From Arcobacter sp. CECT 8986 (GTDB lineage Bacteria; Campylobacterota; Campylobacteria; Campylobacterales; Arcobacteraceae), in NCBI RefSeq assembly GCF_004116725.1, contig NZ_PDKG01000010.1:1-64000 (forward strand): 64,000 nt of DNA. Reading direction: 5' to 3'. Every line of letters begins with the position of its first letter. The first letter of the stretch is position 1. Below are positions 62,580 through 64,000 of the stretch, piece by piece. The position numbers and the translations under genes were made by a program. The notes below the pieces were generated by a model. The model was not told the origin of the DNA, ran no database searches, and worked only from the letters and a program-made list of their open reading frames with translations.

Positions 62580-64000
62580 GAAGCTTGATTATGAAGTTTG
62601 CTCCATAATACTCTTTTTGTTTTATTTCAAAACTACAGTTTTCTACTATTAGTTTTCCTTTCATATGTTTTTCAATTATTTCTCTACTCATATAAAGCCC
62701 TATTCCAGTACCATTTTCAGCCTCTTTTGTAGTAAAATATGCATCAAAGATTTTATTTATAATCTCATTATCTATTCCACCAGCATTGTCTTTTATTGAG
62801 ATAATTAATTCTTCTTCTTTTTTATATGTTTTTATAAAAATAAGTTTATTTTCTATATCTTCTTTTATCATCAATTGGTCTCTTGCATTATTCAAGATAT
62901 TTATAAGTACTTGAATTAGTTCATTTTCAAGTTGAAATAGTTCAACATTTTCTATTTGTTTTATTATTTCAATATTTTTAGACCTAAATTGTGCTGAGAT
63001 TAGATTTATACTTTTTTCTAAAATATCAGCTGTTGTGAAAGCAGTCTTATTTTTATTTGGTTTAAAAAAGTTTTTAAAATCATCAATTGTAGTTGATAGA
63101 TGAACAGTCGCATCTGTAATTGTTTTTATATCATCATCAAGGTCTTTATCATTTAGTATTCCAAACTCTTTTTGAATTTTTATACCAGATGCAGCTGTTG
63201 AGATAAGTGATAGTGGTTGTCTCCATTGGTGAGCAATATTTCCTATCATTTCTCCCATAGTCGCCATTTTTGATTGTTGTGTTAAAAGGCTATCTTTTTT
63301 TCTATTTTTATCAACTTCTTCATAAATAATCTCTTTATATTTTATAAATCTTTTTTTGATTTGATTTGATAAATAGCAAGATATAAGTAATAAAACTAAT
63401 GTTGTAGAGATACATATAAACAAAATATTTATTATGTACTCTTTTTTCATTTTATCAGCTTCAATTTTCTTTTGTTTTATTATATTTTCTAATTTGTCTT
63501 TATAAAACCCCATACCAATTGCCCAATGCCATTGAGGAATATTTTTAATAAATGAAGTTTTATCTCTTTTTTTATCAGTAATTAGGCTCTCACTATAAGA
63601 TAAAAAGCCTTCATTTTTATTTTTTGCAATATCAACTACTTTTTCTATAATATCATTATTTAAAAGTTCAGATTTTTTATTTATTTTTTCTAGTGCTTTG
63701 TGTCCTAAGATATCTTTTTTATAATTTATTATAAATAGATATTTGTCATTTATTTTATTGATTTTATTTACATATTTTAAAATATCTTTTTTTATACCAT
63801 TTTCAAAATCGTGTAGATACTCCCCTGTTCCTATTGATATATTCAATGGAGCAAAATATTTATAAAAAGATATTTTTTTATGAACTCTATCTTGTTCTTT
63901 TGAAGGTTTACTCCAATAATAAGTGTCAAAAGATTCTGTTTTATTTTTGATTGTATCTACAATTTTTTTTACAAAAAAGTGCTCTTTTTTATCTTTTAAG
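62569..64000 (-). CDS. Sensor histidine kinase with Cache domain (partial, runs off the window)
   Basis: The frame stays open to the window edge (at least 476 residues), so the true start lies beyond 64000; an internal ATG at 63846 is not the start. Before it the frame reads DTYYWSKPSK and FAPLNISIGTGEYL, a typical single-Cache (sCache_2) sensor. Then comes a membrane helix, a coiled coil and the kinase core: NIAHQWRQPLSLIS (H-box with the WRQPL form common in Campylobacterota), NILNNARDQL (N-box), DNAGGID and GTGIGLYMSREII. No response regulator gene is adjacent in view. Confidence 0.9.
   Translation of the reverse strand, partial: LKDKKEHFFVKKIVDTIKNKTESFDTYYWSKPSKEQDRVHKKISFYKYFAPLNISIGTGEYLHDFENGIKKDILKYVNKINKINDKYLFIINYKKDILGHKALEKINKKSELLNNDIIEKVVDIAKNKNEGFLSYSESLITDKKRDKTSFIKNIPQWHWAIGMGFYKDKLENIIKQKKIEADKMKKEYIINILFICISTTLVLLLISCYLSNQIKKRFIKYKEIIYEEVDKNRKKDSLLTQQSKMATMGEMIGNIAHQWRQPLSLISTAASGIKIQKEFGILNDKDLDDDIKTITDATVHLSTTIDDFKNFFKPNKNKTAFTTADILEKSINLISAQFRSKNIEIIKQIENVELFQLENELIQVLINILNNARDQLMIKEDIENKLIFIKTYKKEEELIISIKDNAGGIDNEIINKIFDAYFTTKEAENGTGIGLYMSREIIEKHMKGKLIVENCSFEIKQKEYYGANFIIKLPLY

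Overview
The window reads as a chromosomal segment of an Arcobacter-like member of the Campylobacterota. It is strongly AT-rich, genes are packed tightly, starts are usually preceded by AAAGGA, and the order ruvC / dnaA-dnaN-gyrB surrounds clusters of TTCAC-core DnaA boxes of the kind described for this phylum. The species call is inference; no database search was run.

Layout. The left edge (about 60-140) carries a consensus promoter plus boxA pointing left, so an rRNA operon probably starts just outside. 0.5-14 kb is housekeeping: Bax-inhibitor-like protein, secG, frr, pyrE, ung, a lemA/TPM-domain cluster with gph, and a marR-drug exporter pair. 14-16.7 kb holds a dksA-like gene, a flavoprotein and a cupin. 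17-25.5 kb is a sulfur-assimilation block: metY, an Rrf2 regulator, cysK, DUF2061, cysH, cysD, cysN, a sulfite-reductase-like protein lacking the usual catalytic half, and a class V aminotransferase. A large CZB chemoreceptor follows. Around 30 kb a small heat-shock gene has a perfect promoter overlaid by two tandem CIRCE operators, next to an unlisted 30-residue membrane protein gene; typA follows.

32.5-42.5 kb is the most unusual coding stretch. It contains a seven-gene run (FtsX-like permease, ATPase, a heme-copper-oxidase-like protein that seems to lack a complete CuB site, a multi-spanning protein, YceI, a cysteine-free thioredoxin-like protein, a metallophosphoesterase), then a two-component system, eptA and dgkA. 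Phased TTCATA repeats precede the run, the two-component system and eptA. 42.5-48.8 kb has transporters, a yedE-tusA-like pair, glutaminase, cytochrome b561, purN and ruvC.

48.76-50.47 kb is the replication origin, apparently bipartite around dnaA, with DnaA boxes and a good DnaA-trio candidate before dnaN. 53.9-58.3 kb contains an araC-lysE pair, queF and a marR-yceI unit with the same palindrome in front of both genes.

58.3-61.1 kb shows an insertion. A dioxygenase-family gene and the SRP RNA gene (minus strand, not previously marked) appear once to have been convergent neighbours sharing a terminator. They are now separated by about 1.85 kb flanked by 85-bp direct repeats; the insert carries a frameshifted Doc/Fic toxin gene and an HTH protein. 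The window ends inside a Cache-type histidine kinase. Several convergent gene pairs share a terminator hairpin that covers both stop codons.
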